6,609 bases of DNA from Methylococcaceae bacterium (lineage in GTDB: Bacteria > Pseudomonadota > Gammaproteobacteria > Methylococcales > UBA1147): positions 1-6,609 of the forward strand of contig JAKEEL010000213.1 in the NCBI GenBank assembly GCA_022616595.1. Reading direction: 5' to 3'. Positions 5,922-6,609 of this stretch are shown one piece after another. The notes beneath the pieces are model-generated. The model saw only the letters and a program-made list of their open reading frames with translations, was not told the origin of the DNA and searched no databases. The first letter of the stretch is position 1. Each line of letters starts with the position of its first letter. Position numbers and translations under genes: made by a program.

Positions 5922-6607
5922 TATAAACCCACGCCCTTGAAGGCAATGGCGAAAACAGCATCCAGCAATATGACCAGTGTGATGGACGCAACCACGGAAT
6001 TCGTGGTTTCGTTGCCCAGGCTCTCGGTGTTAGGTTTAATGCGTAGCCCAAAGTGGCAGGCAATCAGGGCTATGAACAGCCCAAACACAGATCCCTTGGC
6101 TAAGCCAATGAAGAAGTTCGATACAGGCACCGCGCTGGGCAGTTTAAGCATAAACTGGTGCATGCTGATCTCCAATTCCATATTGGCGGCCACGGCACCG
6201 CCGATCAAAGCGATCAGATCGGTCCATACCACTAACAAGGGCATGGCGATGCACAAAGCCACGACCTTGGGTAAGATCAGGCGCTGGGAATGGGAAATTC
6301 CCATCGCCGCCAAGGCGTCAAGTTCCTGGGTGACGCGCATCACGCCCAGGCTGGCAGTCATTGCCGAGCCGGAGCGTCCCGCCACCAGGATTGCCGCCAG
6401 CAAGGGCCCCAATTCGCGAATGATGCTTAATCCCAGAATGTTGACAATATAAATGGCTGCGCCAAAAGTTCGCAACTGAAGCGATGATAGGTAACTGACT
6501 ACTATGCCGATGAGAAAACCAACCAAGGCCGTTATTCCGAGGGCCCGTCCGCCGGTTTCGTGAATGGTTGCCGAGATCTCTTTCCAGGGGATCCCTAAGG
6601 GATGGCG
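5921..6607 (-). CDS. mlaE: MlaE-like ABC transporter permease, 5' end outside the window
   Basis: The frame is open at the right edge, and 228 residues up to TAA 5923-5921 are visible. It reads RHPLGIPWKEISATIHETGG, an amphipathic interface helix, then membrane helices around ALVGFLIGIVVSYLS, FGAAIYIVNILGLSIIREL, VVALCIAMPLLVVW, FFIGLAKGSVFGLFIALIAC and ASITLVILLDAVFAIAF. The strongest signature is ELGPLLAAILVAGRSGSAMTA followed by ELDALAAMGI, the conserved MlaE core that contacts the ATPase. MlaE dimers sit in the inner membrane and pass lipids to or from the MCE ring. A TTG at 6526 is not the start, because typical MlaE sequence continues upstream of it. Many relatives with the HPL..W.EIS run carry an N-terminal STAS domain; whether this one does cannot be seen. 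It is the first visible gene of the operon, and any promoter lies beyond 6609. Confidence 0.93.
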   Translation of the reverse strand, partial: RHPLGIPWKEISATIHETGGRALGITALVGFLIGIVVSYLSSLQLRTFGAAIYIVNILGLSIIRELGPLLAAILVAGRSGSAMTASLGVMRVTQELDALAAMGISHSQRLILPKVVALCIAMPLLVVWTDLIALIGGAVAANMELEISMHQFMLKLPSAVPVSNFFIGLAKGSVFGLFIALIACHFGLRIKPNTESLGNETTNSVVASITLVILLDAVFAIAFKGVGL

Positions 6608-6609
6608 AA

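Noticed and set aside
5856..6452. Open frame of 198 codons on the + strand opposite the permease
   Set aside because: It is antisense to the conserved MlaE core; its composition (Ser/Ile/Arg-rich) reflects the complement of a membrane protein gene.

Overview
The window comes from a Gram-negative proteobacterium. A FimV-like protein and an MCE-type (Mla/Let-like) envelope lipid transporter with its own lipoprotein fit a beta- or gammaproteobacterium. The gene set reminds me of betaproteobacteria such as Nitrosomonadales, but that is an impression. GC content looks moderate, a little above 50% by eye. No RNA gene, complete mobile element or CRISPR array was seen.

Positions 1-3151 (+ strand) hold a compact operon: the 3' end of a FimV-like TPR protein, a 410-residue protein with a receiver-like N-terminus and a helix-turn-helix-like C-terminus, a small Ras-like GTPase of the MglA/COG2229 type, a 215-residue protein whose second half looks roadblock-like, and a classical Roadblock/LC7 protein. 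Stops and starts abut or lie close together, and a plausible rho-independent terminator follows at 3182-3213. GTPase plus roadblock pairs are known switches for cell polarity and type IV pilus motility (MglA/MglB), and FimV is a polar hub. The cluster is therefore best read as a polarity or pilus-control module. That function is inferred, not shown.

Positions 3152-3606 lie between convergent operons and contain no intact gene. On the - strand there is what looks like the first ~57 codons of a large defence-type gene, cut off just after a restriction-nuclease-like D-G-G-x-D motif. A perfect 8-bp hairpin of unknown role lies at 3534-3556.

Positions 3607-6609 (- strand) hold an MCE transport operon, in transcription order: MlaE-like permease (5' end outside the window), MlaF-like ATPase, MlaD-like MCE protein, and an ABC-transport auxiliary lipoprotein of the PqiC/LetC type. 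Permease/ATPase and MCE/lipoprotein overlap by one base (TAATG), and the ATPase and MCE genes are separated by one base. Together the products would form an inner-membrane ABC complex with a periplasmic MCE ring and an outer-membrane lipoprotein that move phospholipids or other lipids between the membranes. The MCE gene is broken near 4673 by an apparent single-base frameshift, so either the system is impaired in this strain or the sequence has an error there.
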